The notes under the pieces are model-generated. The model made no database searches. It worked only from the letters and a program-made list of their open reading frames with translations, and was not told where the DNA came from. DNA of 64,000 nt from Pseudomonas sp. BGr12 (GTDB lineage: Bacteria > Pseudomonadota > Gammaproteobacteria > Pseudomonadales > Pseudomonadaceae), in the NCBI RefSeq assembly GCF_030272895.1, contig NZ_JALRNF010000028.1, positions 19,029 through 83,028 on the forward strand, read 5' to 3'. A program made the translations under genes and the position numbers. Below, piece after piece: positions 8,137 to 17,176 of the stretch (the first letter of the stretch is position 1; each line of letters starts with the position of its first letter).

Positions 8137-9246
8137 ATGAGCCTGCTGCTTGAGCCTTATACCCTGCGCCACCTGACCCTGCCCAACCGCATTGTCGTCT
8201 CACCCATGTGCCAGTATTCGGCAGTCGATGGCCTGGCCAACGACTGGCACCTCGTGCACCTGGGCAGCCGGGCGGTGGGCGGCGCCGGGCTGGTGTTCAC
8301 CGAAGCCACCGCAGTCACCGCCCAAGGGCGCATTACCGCCCAGGACCTGGGCCTGTGGGACGACGCGCAGATTCCGCCGTTGCAACGCATCACCCGCTTC
8401 ATCACCGCCCAGGGCGCCGTGCCCGGGATCCAGCTGGCCCACGCCGGGCGCAAGGCCAGCACCCACCGGCCCTGGTTGGGCAAGCATGGCAGCGTGAAGG
8501 CCGAAGACGGCGGCTGGACGCCCGTGGGCCCTTCGCCGATTGCCTTCGACCCGGAACACGCCAAGCCCACCGAACTGAACAAGGCGCAGATCGACGACAT
8601 CATCCAGGCCTTTGTCGAGGCGGCACGGCGGGCACTCAAGGCCGGCTTCAAGGTCGTGGAGGTGCATGCTGCCCATGGCTACCTGTTGCATCAGTTCCTT
8701 TCACCGCTGAGCAACCAGCGTCGGGATGAATACGGCAGTTGTTTCGAGAACCGCATCCGCCTGACCCTGCAGGTGACTGAAGCCGTGCGCGAGGTCTGGC
8801 CGGAGGAGTTGCCGGTGTTCGTGCGCTTGTCGGCCACCGACTGGGTGGAGGATGGCTGGAACCCGGATGAAACCGTGGAGCTGGCCAAGCGCCTGAGGGC
8901 GCTGGGCGTCGACCTGATCGATGTGTCTTCGGGGGGCACCTCTGTGAACGCGGAGATTCCCGTGGGGCCGGGCTACCAGACCCGGTTTGCCGAAAGGATC
9001 CGCGTCGAGTCGCGCATTCCGACCGGCGCGGTGGGGATGATCACCGATTCGATGCAGGCCGAGCACATCCTGCGCCAACCCCAGGCCGACCTGATCTTCC
9101 TGGCCCGGGAACTGCTGCGTGACCCGTATTGGCCGCTGCATGCCGACGAAGACCTGCAGCCGGGGCTCAAGGCCATCTGGCCGGCGCAGTACCAGCGGGC
9201 GACCCATCGGGAGCAACCGATCCACGAGTCCGACCTGCGTGATTGA
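8137..9246 (+). CDS. NADH:flavin oxidoreductase, XenA/YqjM-type old yellow enzyme
   Basis: A 369-residue FMN enzyme that reduces activated C=C bonds, and in related enzymes nitro groups, with NAD(P)H. It belongs to the thermophilic-like OYE class: the start carries Cys25 in the motif PMCQY, as in XenA (Cys25) and YqjM. HAGRKAS and EVHAAHGYLLHQFLSP supply the substrate-binding His-X-X-His and Tyr. SSGGTSVNAEIPVGPGYQ and FLARELLRDPYWP mark the C-terminal FMN-phosphate region. Its N-terminal part closely resembles P. putida XenA, but I cannot tell it from paralogues, so I leave the symbol empty. It is transcribed alone; a REP pair lies downstream. Confidence 0.88.
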   Translation: MSLLLEPYTLRHLTLPNRIVVSPMCQYSAVDGLANDWHLVHLGSRAVGGAGLVFTEATAVTAQGRITAQDLGLWDDAQIPPLQRITRFITAQGAVPGIQLAHAGRKASTHRPWLGKHGSVKAEDGGWTPVGPSPIAFDPEHAKPTELNKAQIDDIIQAFVEAARRALKAGFKVVEVHAAHGYLLHQFLSPLSNQRRDEYGSCFENRIRLTLQVTEAVREVWPEELPVFVRLSATDWVEDGWNPDETVELAKRLRALGVDLIDVSSGGTSVNAEIPVGPGYQTRFAERIRVESRIPTGAVGMITDSMQAEHILRQPQADLIFLARELLRDPYWPLHADEDLQPGLKAIWPAQYQRATHREQPIHESDLRD

Positions 9247-9266
9247 TCACAGCCGATCGACTGCAG

Positions 9267-9331
9267 GTAGGAGCGGGCTTGCCCCGCGATGTGACTGTCA
9301 ACATGCAATCGCGGGGCAAGCCCGCTCCTAC
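9267..9331. repeat. REP pair (inverted)
   Basis: Two REP units in opposite orientation: 9267-9290 (GAGCGGGCTTGCCCCGCGAT type) and 9308-9331 (its complement type), separated by 17 bases. Together they can form one long hairpin. It lies between the OYE gene and the convergent hicB gene. Confidence 0.92.
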
Positions 9332-9366
9332 CGAGCCTGACGGCAGCGGCTACGCGCAATGGTGCT

Positions 9367-9699
9367 TCAGGCGTGCGCTGCCCGGTTCAACACTTCGCTG
9401 ACCCACTGGTTGATACTCTTGTCGGCCAGTTCAGCCTTTGCAGCCACACTGGCATGCAGTGCGGGCTCCAGACGCAGGCTGAGCTTGCCGGAGTAAGCTT
9501 TTTGCGGCTCTCGTCCCAGGCGGGCACAGGTCTGCAAGTAATCGTCGACGGCTTCTTCGAAAGCATTGCGCAACTCGCTGACCGATTCGCCGTGAAAACC
9601 GATGACATCGCGGATACCTGCCACATGGCCAATCAGCAATTGGTCTTCATCGCTGTATTCAATGCGGGCGGCATAGCCTTTGTAGGTCATAACATTCAT
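9367..9699 (-). CDS. hicB: HicB family antitoxin
   Basis: A 110-residue antitoxin. The N-terminal partial RNase-H-like fold is seen in MTYKGYAARIEYSDEDQLLIGHVAGI and FHGESVSELRNAFEEAVDDYL. The C-terminal ribbon-helix-helix DNA-binding part is SGKLSLRLEPALHASVAAKA...INQWVSEVL. HicB binds and neutralises HicA and represses the operon. Its start overlaps the end of hicA by 4 bases (ATGA), so translation is coupled. I took the upstream Met (MNVMTYKG) at 9699 because of this overlap; the second Met, three codons later, is an alternative. Confidence 0.92.
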   Translation of the reverse strand: MNVMTYKGYAARIEYSDEDQLLIGHVAGIRDVIGFHGESVSELRNAFEEAVDDYLQTCARLGREPQKAYSGKLSLRLEPALHASVAAKAELADKSINQWVSEVLNRAAHA

Positions 9700-9950
9700 G
9701 GGGTCACTCCTGCCTGTTCGAGAAACGGGCGTGCATCGCGAATCTGGTAAGGCTTGGCCTCTTTGTCCGGGTGAGGGCGATGAAAGGTCGCAATCACGCC
9801 GTTGAGTTCGAAGCGAACTCGGGAGCCTCTGCCTTCGATGAGCCTGGCCCCTGCGCCGAGCAACAGTGATTCGATGCGGGCCCATTCCAGGCTTCGGGGT
9901 AGTGGTTTGCCGAAGATCGACTTCAGTGTGCCGCGTTGATGATTATTCAT
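9696..9950 (-). CDS. hicA: HicA family toxin
   Basis: An 84-residue protein of the HicA mRNA-interferase family (double-stranded-RNA-binding-like fold): LPRSLEWARIESLLLGAGARL, then GRGSRVRFELNGVIATFHRPHPDK and YQIRDARPFLEQAGV. HicA toxins cleave mRNA and arrest translation. In the classical GSH motif the histidine is catalytic; here the motif reads GSR, so Arg replaces it, and toxicity should not be assumed. Compared with short HicA proteins there is an N-terminal extension of about 20 residues. The ATG lies directly against a palindrome and no Shine-Dalgarno is visible, which suggests a leaderless message. It is the first gene of hicAB. Confidence 0.88.
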   Translation of the reverse strand: MNNHQRGTLKSIFGKPLPRSLEWARIESLLLGAGARLIEGRGSRVRFELNGVIATFHRPHPDKEAKPYQIRDARPFLEQAGVTP

Positions 9951-9969
9951 GGTATCAGATTATGATACC
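9951..9969 (-). promoter_or_regulatory. probable HicAB operator overlapping the hicA promoter
   Basis: Perfect inverted repeat GGTATCA-N5-TGATACC immediately next to the hicA ATG. On the hicA strand it contains CATAAT, a -10-like hexamer about 7 bases from the ATG, with TTGATG 15 bases upstream as a possible -35. A ribbon-helix-helix dimer of dimers such as HicB commonly binds this kind of repeat, so autorepression is the likely role. Confidence 0.65.
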
Positions 9970-10031
9970 AGCCCATAAGCATCAACGCGGTTCCTGTGGG
10001 AAAAGGCCGTGAGTGATGGGGGATCTTGCCT

Positions 10032-11456
10032 TTAATGCTTGAACATCACATGCCGCACACAGGTGTAATCCTCCAGCCCATACATCGACATGTCCTTGCC
10101 ATATCCCGACAGCTTCTGCCCACCATGGGGCATTTCGCTGACCAGCATGAAGTGGGTGTTGACCCAGGTGCAGCCGTACTGCAACCGCGCCGACACGCGG
10201 TGGGCGCGACCGACATCGGCGGTCCACAGCGACGAGGCCAGGCCGTAATCGGAATCGTTGGCCCAGGCCAGCGCTTGCTCTTCGGTATCGAAGCGGGTCA
10301 CCGACACTACCGGGCCAAACACTTCACGGCGCACGATCTCGTCATCCTGCCGGGCGTCGGCCAGCACCGTCGGTTCGAAGAAGAAACCATCACCCGGCAC
10401 CACCTTGCCACCGGTCACCAGGCGGATATGCGGCTGGGCAATGGCGCGCTCGACCATGCCGACAACCTTGTCGCGGTGCTGGGCGCTGACCAGTGGGCCC
10501 AGCTCAGTGCCTTCGGCGTCCTGCAGGCCATGCTTGATGCTGGCCACCGCAGCGCCGAGCTTTTCGACGAACTTTTCGTAGATCCCCGCCTGGGCATAGA
10601 TGCGGCACGCCGCCGTGCAGTCCTGGCCGGCGTTGTAGAAGCCGAAGGTACGGATGCCGTCCACGGCGGCATCGATGTCGGCGTCGTCGAAGATGATCAC
10701 CGGCGCCTTGCCGCCCAGTTCCATATGGGTGCGTTTGACCGTGTCGGCGGTGCTGGCGACGATATGGGCGCCGGTGGCGATGGACCCTGTCAGCGAGACC
10801 ATGCGCACTTTCGGGTGGGTCACCAGCGGCGCGCCCACGCTCTGGCCCTTGCCGAACAGGATGTTCAGCACACCGGCCGGGAACAGCGGCGCGGCCAGTT
10901 CGCCCAGGCGCAGGGCGGTCAGCGGGGTCAGCTCGGACGGCTTGAGCACCACGGTGTTGCCGGCGGCCAGGGCCGGGGCGATCTTCCAGGCGACCATCAT
11001 CAACGGGTAGTTCCACGGCGCGATGGACGCCACCACGCCCAGCGGGTCGCGGCGGATCATCGAAGTGTGGCCCGGCAGGTACTCGCCACCGGCCGAACCA
11101 CTCATGCAGCGATTGGCGCCGGCGAAGAAGCGGAACACGTCGGCAATCGCCGGCAGCTCGTCGTGCAGCGCGGCATGGTAGGGCTTGCCGCAGTTGTTCG
11201 ATTCCAGGCGCGCCAGCTCCGGGGCATGGGCGTCGATCAGGTCGGCCAGTTTCAACAGCAGCAGCGAGCGCTCCTTGGGCGTGGTCTGCGACCAGGCCTC
11301 GAACGCATGGTCGGCGGCGCGCACGGCACTGTCCACCTGGGCCGCCGTGGCCTCGGGGATCTCCACCAGGGTGGTGCCCAGGGCCGGGTTGAGCACGGCA
11401 TGGCTTGCGCCTTCACCGGTAACCAGTTGGCCGTTGATCAGCAGTTTGGTTTGCAT
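10032..11456 (-). CDS. patD: gamma-aminobutyraldehyde dehydrogenase (PatD-like)
   Basis: A 474-residue NAD-dependent aldehyde dehydrogenase that should oxidise 4-aminobutyraldehyde (from putrescine) to GABA. Family motifs are clear: [23 protein letters not shown] (cofactor site), [10 protein letters not shown] (general-base Glu), and [10 protein letters not shown] with the catalytic Cys. The start [12 protein letters not shown] at 11456 matches PatD/YdcW; the reading frame is open 14 codons further up without family similarity. It is the last gene of a minus-strand operon with the order of E. coli ydcSTUVW, where ydcW/patD is the dehydrogenase. A second homologue lies at 15.6 kb. The specific substrate is inferred from context. 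Confidence 0.87.
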   Translation of the reverse strand: MQTKLLINGQLVTGEGASHAVLNPALGTTLVEIPEATAAQVDSAVRAADHAFEAWSQTTPKERSLLLLKLADLIDAHAPELARLESNNCGKPYHAALHDELPAIADVFRFFAGANRCMSGSAGGEYLPGHTSMIRRDPLGVVASIAPWNYPLMMVAWKIAPALAAGNTVVLKPSELTPLTALRLGELAAPLFPAGVLNILFGKGQSVGAPLVTHPKVRMVSLTGSIATGAHIVASTADTVKRTHMELGGKAPVIIFDDADIDAAVDGIRTFGFYNAGQDCTAACRIYAQAGIYEKFVEKLGAAVASIKHGLQDAEGTELGPLVSAQHRDKVVGMVERAIAQPHIRLVTGGKVVPGDGFFFEPTVLADARQDDEIVRREVFGPVVSVTRFDTEEQALAWANDSDYGLASSLWTADVGRAHRVSARLQYGCTWVNTHFMLVSEMPHGGQKLSGYGKDMSMYGLEDYTCVRHVMFKH

Positions 11457-11475
11457 CGGGGAAATCCTCCGGGAG

Positions 11476-12282
11476 TTATTTGCCGCTGCCGGCAACACTT
11501 TCGCCGCCGCGGGTCAGGTAATAGGCGCCAAGGATCGGCAGCATGGTCACCAGCATCACCAGCATGGCGACCACGTTGGTCACCGGTACGTCCCGCGGGC
11601 GGCTGAGCTGGTTGAGCAACCAGATCGGCAAGGTGCGTTCGTGACCGGCGGTGAAGGTGGTGACGATGATCTCGTCGAACGACAAGGCAAAGGCCAGCAT
11701 GCCGCCGGCCAGCAGGGCCGAGCCGAGGTTGGGCAGGATGATGTAGCGGAAGGTCTGCCAGCCGTCGGCGCCCAGGTCCATCGACGCTTCGATCAGGCTC
11801 TGGGAGGTGCGCCGCAGGCGGGCGATGACGTTGTTGTAGACGATCACTACGCAGAAGGTCGCGTGGCCGACGACGATGGTGAAGATGCCGGGCTCGATCC
11901 CCAAGGTCTTGAAGGCCGACAGCAGGGCGATACCGGTGATGATCCCGGGCAGGGCGATGGGCAGGATCAGCATCAGCGAGATGCTTTCCTTGCCGAAGAA
12001 GTTGCGTCGGTACAAGGCCGCCGAGGCCAGGGTGCCGAGCACCAGGGCGATCAGGGTGGCCAGGCACGCGACCTGCAACGACAGCTTGATCGACTCGAGC
12101 ACGTCGGGCCGTGCGAACGCCACGCTGAACCACTTCAAGGTAAAGCCCTGGGGCGGGAAGCTGAACGCCGCGTCTTCGGTGTTGAAGGCGTAGAGGAAGA
12201 TGATCAGGATCGGGAAGTGCAGGAACACCAACCCGCCCCAGGCGGCCAGGCGCAGGCCCAGCGAGGCTTTTTCAGAGTGCAT
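11476..12282 (-). CDS. polyamine-type ABC transporter permease (PotI/YdcV-like)
   Basis: A 268-residue inner-membrane permease with about six hydrophobic segments. The first is [19 protein letters not shown] and the last is [20 protein letters not shown]. The binding-protein-dependent transport signature region ([20 protein letters not shown]) makes the EAA loop that contacts the ATPase. It is the second permease of the cluster and overlaps the first by 11 bases. It resembles E. coli YdcV and PotI, so spermidine/putrescine import is the likely function. Confidence 0.86.
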   Translation of the reverse strand: MHSEKASLGLRLAAWGGLVFLHFPILIIFLYAFNTEDAAFSFPPQGFTLKWFSVAFARPDVLESIKLSLQVACLATLIALVLGTLASAALYRRNFFGKESISLMLILPIALPGIITGIALLSAFKTLGIEPGIFTIVVGHATFCVVIVYNNVIARLRRTSQSLIEASMDLGADGWQTFRYIILPNLGSALLAGGMLAFALSFDEIIVTTFTAGHERTLPIWLLNQLSRPRDVPVTNVVAMLVMLVTMLPILGAYYLTRGGESVAGSGK

Positions 12283-13222
12283 CGAAGGCCCCCAGGCGTT
12301 TGACGATGGACAGGTACAGGGCGATCAGCACGATGGGCACCAGGGTGAAGGCTGCGGCCATCGGCATGTTGCCGATCGCGCCCTGCTGGGCGTAGACCAT
12401 GCCGCCGATGAAGTAGCCGGGCGGGCCCACCAGTTGCGGCACGATGAAGTCGCCCAGGGTCAGCGAGAAGGTGAAGATCGAGCCGGCGGCAATGCCCGGC
12501 ACCGACAGCGGCAGGACCACCTGCATGAAGGTCTGCCGCGGCCGTGCACCGAGGTCGGCCGAGGCCTGCAGCAGCGACGGCGGCAGGCGCTCGAGCGAGG
12601 CCTGGATCGGCAGGATCATGAACGGCAGCCAGATGTAGACGAACACCAGAAAACGCCCCAGGTGCGAGGTCGACAGGGTGCTGCCGCCCACCCCCGGGAT
12701 GCCGAGGATGAACTGCAGCACGGCTTCCAGGTGCAGTTGCTGGACGAACCACTGGGCCACGCCGCCCTTGGCCAGCAGCAGGGTCCAGGCGTAGGCCTTG
12801 ACGATGTAGCTGGCCCACATCGGCATCATCACCGCGATGTAGAAGAACGCCTTGGTCTTGCCGGTGGTGTAGCGCGCCATGTAGTAGGCGATCGGGAAGG
12901 CCAGGGTGGCGCTGGCGAGGGATACGGCGATGGCCATCACCAGGGTGCGCAGGATGATGTCGAAGTTCGCCGGGTTGAACAGCGCGGCGAAGTTGGCCAG
13001 GGTCAGGTCCGGCGTCACCGCCATGGTGAAGTCGTCGAAGGTGTAGAAACCCTGCCACAAGAGGTTCAGCAGCGAGCCGAGGTAGATCGCGCCGAACCAC
13101 AGCAGCGGCGGGATCAGCAGCATCAGCAGGTACAGGTTGGGGCGCCGGTAGAGCAGGTTGGAGAGGCGCCGAAGCGGCGAGTCCGCCGGCTGCACGGCCG
13201 GTTTTTCCAGGGCCAGGCTCAT
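12272..13222 (-). CDS. polyamine-type ABC transporter permease (PotH/YdcU-like)
   Basis: A 316-residue permease with an N-terminal cytoplasmic stretch and then a membrane segment ([20 protein letters not shown]). Several further segments follow, together with the EAA-like loop [21 protein letters not shown]. This is the larger permease of the pair, as YdcU/PotH/PotB are. It follows the ATPase gene after a single base, so translation is tightly coupled. It forms the membrane channel with the adjacent permease. Confidence 0.86.
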   Translation of the reverse strand: MSLALEKPAVQPADSPLRRLSNLLYRRPNLYLLMLLIPPLLWFGAIYLGSLLNLLWQGFYTFDDFTMAVTPDLTLANFAALFNPANFDIILRTLVMAIAVSLASATLAFPIAYYMARYTTGKTKAFFYIAVMMPMWASYIVKAYAWTLLLAKGGVAQWFVQQLHLEAVLQFILGIPGVGGSTLSTSHLGRFLVFVYIWLPFMILPIQASLERLPPSLLQASADLGARPRQTFMQVVLPLSVPGIAAGSIFTFSLTLGDFIVPQLVGPPGYFIGGMVYAQQGAIGNMPMAAAFTLVPIVLIALYLSIVKRLGAFDAL

Positions 13223-13223
13223 C

Positions 13224-14261
13224 TCAGCGGCCCTCGCCCAGGACGGTTTCCTGCAGCGCGGTCATCGCCTCGCGGGCCCAGCGGGCCTGCACGCGCTGGC
13301 CGGGTTGCCAGCTCTGTGCCTGCTCCTGCCATTGGTTGTTGGCCTGGCTCACCGCCAGCAGCTGGCCGTTGTCCAGCTTCAGTTCGAAGCGGGTGGCGCT
13401 GCCCTGGTACTGGATATCGTGGAGCAGGCCGCTGACCTGTACTTCATGGCTGGCGGCGGTGCCCTCCAGGCGAATGTGTTCGGGGCGGATGGAGAAGGGC
13501 AACTGGCTGCCGTTGAGCTGTTCGGCCAATTCGCCGCGGACCACGTTGGAGGTGCCGACGAACTCGGCGACGAAGGTGGTGGCCGGTTTCATGTACAGGT
13601 TGCGCGGGGTGTCGACCTGTTCGATGCGCCCGCGGTTGAACACCGCCACGCGGTCGGACATCGACAGCGCCTCGGTCTGGTCGTGGGTGACGAAGATGAA
13701 GGTGATGCCCAGTTGGCGCTGGAGTTTCTTCAGTTCGCTCTGCATCTGCTCGCGCAGCTTCAGGTCCAGGGCACCGAGGGGCTCATCGAGCAGCAGCACC
13801 CGTGGTCGGTTGACCAGGGCGCGGGCCAGGGCCACGCGCTGGCGCTGGCCGCCGGACAGCTGCGCCGGCTTGCGTTCGCCATAACCGCCCAGGGCGACCA
13901 TGGCCAGGGCCTCCTCGGCGCGGGCGTGACGCTCCTGCTTGCCGACGCCCTTGACCTTCAGGCCATAGGCGACGTTGTCGCGTACGTTCATGTGCGGGAA
14001 CAGCGCGTAGTCCTGGAACACCGTGTTCACGTCGCGCTGGTAGGGCGGCAGGCCTGCGGCCTCGGCGCCGTGGATGCGGATCGAGCCGCTGCTGGGTTGT
14101 TCGAAGCCGGCGATCAGGCGCAGGCAGGTGGTCTTGCCCGAGCCTGAGGGGCCGAGCATGGAAAAGAACTCGCCGTCCTGAATGTCGATGGAAACCCGGT
14201 CGACGGCCTTGACCTCGCCGAAGGTGCGGGAAACCTGGGTGAACTGGACTGCAAGGGTCAT
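13224..14261 (-). CDS. polyamine-type ABC transporter ATP-binding protein (PotA/YdcT-like)
   Basis: A 345-residue ATPase. Walker A is GPSGSGKTT, the Q-loop region is NTVFQDYALFPHMNV, the ABC signature is LSGGQRQRVALARAL, Walker B is RVLLLDEPLGALD and the H-loop is FVTHDQTEA. A C-terminal TOBE-like regulatory region follows (FSIRPEHIRLEG). The Met at 14261 (MTLAVQFTQVSRTFGEV) is preferred to an in-frame upstream one because the family begins there and the upstream part overlaps the REP pair. It powers the two permeases directly downstream. Confidence 0.9.
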   Translation of the reverse strand: MTLAVQFTQVSRTFGEVKAVDRVSIDIQDGEFFSMLGPSGSGKTTCLRLIAGFEQPSSGSIRIHGAEAAGLPPYQRDVNTVFQDYALFPHMNVRDNVAYGLKVKGVGKQERHARAEEALAMVALGGYGERKPAQLSGGQRQRVALARALVNRPRVLLLDEPLGALDLKLREQMQSELKKLQRQLGITFIFVTHDQTEALSMSDRVAVFNRGRIEQVDTPRNLYMKPATTFVAEFVGTSNVVRGELAEQLNGSQLPFSIRPEHIRLEGTAASHEVQVSGLLHDIQYQGSATRFELKLDNGQLLAVSQANNQWQEQAQSWQPGQRVQARWAREAMTALQETVLGEGR

Positions 14262-14314
14262 GATGGTGTTGCTCCGGGGGAAGGCTTTTGAATGCTGGCG
14301 AGGCGGGGCTCGCA

Positions 14315-14369
14315 ATCGCGGGGCAAGCCCGCTCCTACCGGATCTGTAGGAGCGGGCTTGCCCCGCGAT
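14315..14369. repeat. REP pair inside the polyamine transporter operon
   Basis: Two oppositely oriented REP units (14315-14338 and 14346-14369) separated by seven bases. They sit between the stop of the substrate-binding gene (14376) and the start of the ATPase gene (14261), all on the minus strand. The transcript would fold into a long stable hairpin right after the binding-protein frame. Confidence 0.92.
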
Positions 14370-14375
14370 AGGGCC

Positions 14376-15527
14376 TCAACGGCCGCCCATGATCGCGATG
14401 TAATCCTGGGTCCAGCGGCTATAGGGCACGAACTTGCCGCCTTCGGCCTGCGGGGTTTTCCAGAAGGCGATCTTGTCGAAATTGTCGAAACCGTTGGTCT
14501 TGCAGCCTTCGGCGCCGAGCAGTTCACTGCCGGTGCAGGCCGCCGGTACCGCCGGCAATGAGCCGAACCAGGCCGCCACGTCGCCCTGGACCTTCGGTTG
14601 CAGCGACCAGTCCATCCACTTGTAGGCACAGTTCGGATGCTTGGCTTCGGCATGCAGCATGGTGGTATCGGCCCAACCGGTGGCGCCTTCCTTCGGAATG
14701 GTCGAGGACACCGGCTGCTTGTCTGCCTGCAGGCCGTTGACCATGTAGCCCCACGAACTGCTGGCCACCACGCCTTCGTTCTTCACGTCGCTCATCTGCA
14801 CGGTCGCGTCGTGCCAGTAGCGATGGATCAGCGGCTGCTGCTGGCGCAGCAGGTCGAGCACGGCCTTGTACTGGGTTTCGTTCAGCTCATAGGGGTTCTG
14901 GATGCCCAGTTCCGGCTTGGCCGACTTCAGGTACAGCGCTGCGTCGGCGATGTAGATCGGCCCGTCATAGGCTTGCACGCGGCCCTTGTTCGGCTTGCCG
15001 TCGGGCAGCTCTTGCGGTTCGAACACCACGCTCCAGCTGGTCGGCGCCTGCGTGAACACGTTGGTGTTGTACATCAGTACGTTCGGACCCCACTGGTAAG
15101 GGGTGCCATAGGCTTGCTTGTTCACCGTGTACCAGGCGCCATCCTTCAGGCGCGGGTCGATGTTCTTCCAGTTGGGGATCAGCGCGGTGTTGATCGGTTG
15201 CACCCGCTTGCCGACGATCAGGCGCAGCGAAGCGTCGCCCGAGGCGGTCACCAGGTCATAGCCACCCTTGGTCATCAGGCTGACCATCTCGTCGGAGGTG
15301 GCGGCGGTCTTGACGTTGACCTTGCAGCCGGTCTCTTTCTCGAAACCGGTCACCCAGTCGTAGGCCTTGTCGCTTTCGCCGCGCTCGATGTAGCCGGGCC
15401 AGGCGACGATGTCCAATTGGCCTTCACCAGCACCCACCGCCTTGAGCGGCTCGGCGGCCTGCAGGCCGGTGCTGACCAGCAGGGCGGTACTCAGGGCGCT
15501 GAGCAATGCGGTCTTGTGCGCTGACAT
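14376..15527 (-). CDS. polyamine-type ABC transporter periplasmic binding protein (PotD/YdcS-like)
   Basis: A 383-residue exported protein. The signal peptide is MSAHKTALLSALSTALLVSTGLQAA, with cleavage after QAA. The mature N-terminus (GQLDIVAWPGYIERGESDKA, then YDWVTGFEKETGC) is very like E. coli YdcS, and KVNVKTAATSDEMVSLM continues the match. Such proteins bind putrescine, spermidine or related amines and deliver them to the permease. It is the first gene of the five-gene operon. An ATTATG sequence (CATAAT on this strand) at 15548-15553 could be the -10. Confidence 0.9.
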   Translation of the reverse strand: MSAHKTALLSALSTALLVSTGLQAAEPLKAVGAGEGQLDIVAWPGYIERGESDKAYDWVTGFEKETGCKVNVKTAATSDEMVSLMTKGGYDLVTASGDASLRLIVGKRVQPINTALIPNWKNIDPRLKDGAWYTVNKQAYGTPYQWGPNVLMYNTNVFTQAPTSWSVVFEPQELPDGKPNKGRVQAYDGPIYIADAALYLKSAKPELGIQNPYELNETQYKAVLDLLRQQQPLIHRYWHDATVQMSDVKNEGVVASSSWGYMVNGLQADKQPVSSTIPKEGATGWADTTMLHAEAKHPNCAYKWMDWSLQPKVQGDVAAWFGSLPAVPAACTGSELLGAEGCKTNGFDNFDKIAFWKTPQAEGGKFVPYSRWTQDYIAIMGGR

Positions 15528-15603
15528 GGTGTTCCCTCTTGTTTGAAATTATGGTCGGGGCAGTGGCAAACAAAGGTACAAGCGTAGTGCGGTTATGGTC
15601 GGT

Positions 15604-17067
15604 TCATTCAAGGTGCTCGCCATGGCGCGCCATGATGTGGCGCACCACGCTGTAGTCCTGCAGCGAATCGCTGGACAGGTCCTTGCCGTAGCCCGAGCGC
15701 TTCAGGCCACCATGGGGCATCTCGCTGACCAGCATGAAATGACTGTTGATCCAGGTGCAGCCGTACTGCAGGCGGTTGGCGATCTGCATGGCCTTGTCCA
15801 GGTTGCGGGTCCACACCGAAGAGGCCAGGCCGTATTCGGAGTCGTTGGCCCAGTCCACGGCCTGGCTCAGTTCGTCGAAGCGGGTCACCGTGACCACCGG
15901 GCCGAACACCTCGCGCTGGACGATCTCGTCGCTCTGCCGACAGCCCGCCAGCAGCGTCGGCTGGTAAAAGAAACCCGGGCCCGAATGCACGGCGGCACCG
16001 GTCACCCGTTCGATATGCGGCTGGCTCAGGGCGCGCTCGACGAAACTGGCGACGCGGTCGCGCTGGCGCGGGGTGATCAGCGGGCCGATCTCGTTGTCGG
16101 CGTCGCGCTTGCCGGCAAAACGCAGGCTCGATACCGCGCTGCCCAGCTCCGCCACCAGCCGGTCGTGGATGCCGGCCTGGGCGTAGATGCGACAGGCGGC
16201 GGTGCAGTCCTGGCCAGCGTTGTAATAACCGTAGCTGCGCACACCTTCGATCACGGCCTGTAGGTCGGCGTCGTTGCAGACGATCACCGGGGCCTTGCCA
16301 CCCAGTTCCAGATGGGTGCGCTTGAGTGTGCGGGAGGCGGCCTGGAGAATTTTCTGGCCGGTGACGATATCGCCAGTCAGCGACACCATGCGCACCCTGG
16401 CGTGGCTGACCAGGTGGCTGCCGACGCTTTCGCCACCCCCGCAGACAATGTTCAGCACACCGGCCGGCAGCAGTTCGTTGAGCGCCGGCGCCAGGGCCAG
16501 GATCGACAGCGGGGTGTGCTCGGAGGGCTTGAACACCAAGGTGTTGCCGGCCGCCAGCGCCGGGGCGATCTTCCAGGCGGCCATCATGATCGGGTAGTTC
16601 CAGGGGGCGATGGAGGCGACCACGCCGAGCGGGTCGCGGCGCACCATGCTGGTGTAGCCGGGCAGGTATTCGCCCGCCAGCTGGCCGGTCTGGCAACGCA
16701 CGGCACCGGCGAAGAAGCGGAACACATCGATGGCCGCCGGCAGGTCGTCCTGGCGCGCCAGGTGCAGGGGCTTGCCGCAGTTCAGGGCTTCCAGGCGGGC
16801 GATGGGTTCAAGTTGTTTTTGCAGGGCATCGGCGATGGCCAGCAGCACATTGGCGCGTTGTTGCGGGGTGCTGCGCGACCAGCTGGCGAAGGCACGGTGT
16901 GCGGCCTGGATGGCCGCCTCGACCTGCTCGGCGCTGGCTTCGGGCACCTGGGCAAGGACTTCACCGGTGGCCGGGTTGAAGATGGCCTCGGCGCGACCGG
17001 CGCCGGCCACCAGCTCACCATCGATCAGCAGCGCGGTACACAGCGGGGTAGAAGATGTAGCTGGCAT
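15604..17067 (-). CDS. aldehyde dehydrogenase, second gamma-aminobutyraldehyde dehydrogenase homologue
   Basis: A 487-residue NAD-dependent aldehyde dehydrogenase similar throughout to the one at 10.0-11.5 kb. Shared motifs include [56 protein letters not shown] and [21 protein letters not shown]. All catalytic residues are kept. It is probably a duplicated aminobutyraldehyde dehydrogenase with altered substrate range or regulation. It lies between the LysR gene upstream and the transporter operon downstream, on the same strand, with 76 bases before the binding-protein gene. Confidence 0.84.
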   Translation of the reverse strand: MPATSSTPLCTALLIDGELVAGAGRAEAIFNPATGEVLAQVPEASAEQVEAAIQAAHRAFASWSRSTPQQRANVLLAIADALQKQLEPIARLEALNCGKPLHLARQDDLPAAIDVFRFFAGAVRCQTGQLAGEYLPGYTSMVRRDPLGVVASIAPWNYPIMMAAWKIAPALAAGNTLVFKPSEHTPLSILALAPALNELLPAGVLNIVCGGGESVGSHLVSHARVRMVSLTGDIVTGQKILQAASRTLKRTHLELGGKAPVIVCNDADLQAVIEGVRSYGYYNAGQDCTAACRIYAQAGIHDRLVAELGSAVSSLRFAGKRDADNEIGPLITPRQRDRVASFVERALSQPHIERVTGAAVHSGPGFFYQPTLLAGCRQSDEIVQREVFGPVVTVTRFDELSQAVDWANDSEYGLASSVWTRNLDKAMQIANRLQYGCTWINSHFMLVSEMPHGGLKRSGYGKDLSSDSLQDYSVVRHIMARHGEHLE

Positions 17068-17161
17068 GCGGGCTCTCTTTGTTCTTGTGGCGGCCGTTGC
17101 ATCAGCCTAGAGACTAGAGTGGCCCGCGCAGGCCGACAAATTCTAAATATTGAAGGCGGCG

Positions 17162-17176
17162 TTCGATTAAATCGAA
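17162..17176. repeat. 15-bp palindrome at the 3' end of the LysR gene
   Basis: TTCGATT-A-AATCGAA, a perfect palindrome overlapping the stop codon of the LysR gene. There is no T run beside it. It lies about 95 bases upstream of the aldehyde dehydrogenase start, where a LysR-type regulator could bind, but a plain 3' hairpin is as likely. Confidence 0.4.

Noticed and set aside
9267..9331. Treating REP pairs as CRISPR repeats or as simple terminators.
   Set aside because: Spacing is irregular, units are inverted and palindromic, and no T tracts follow.
10032..17067. A betaine-aldehyde dehydrogenase (betB) locus.
   Set aside because: No choline dehydrogenase or BetI is present, and the ydcSTUVW order points to polyamines.
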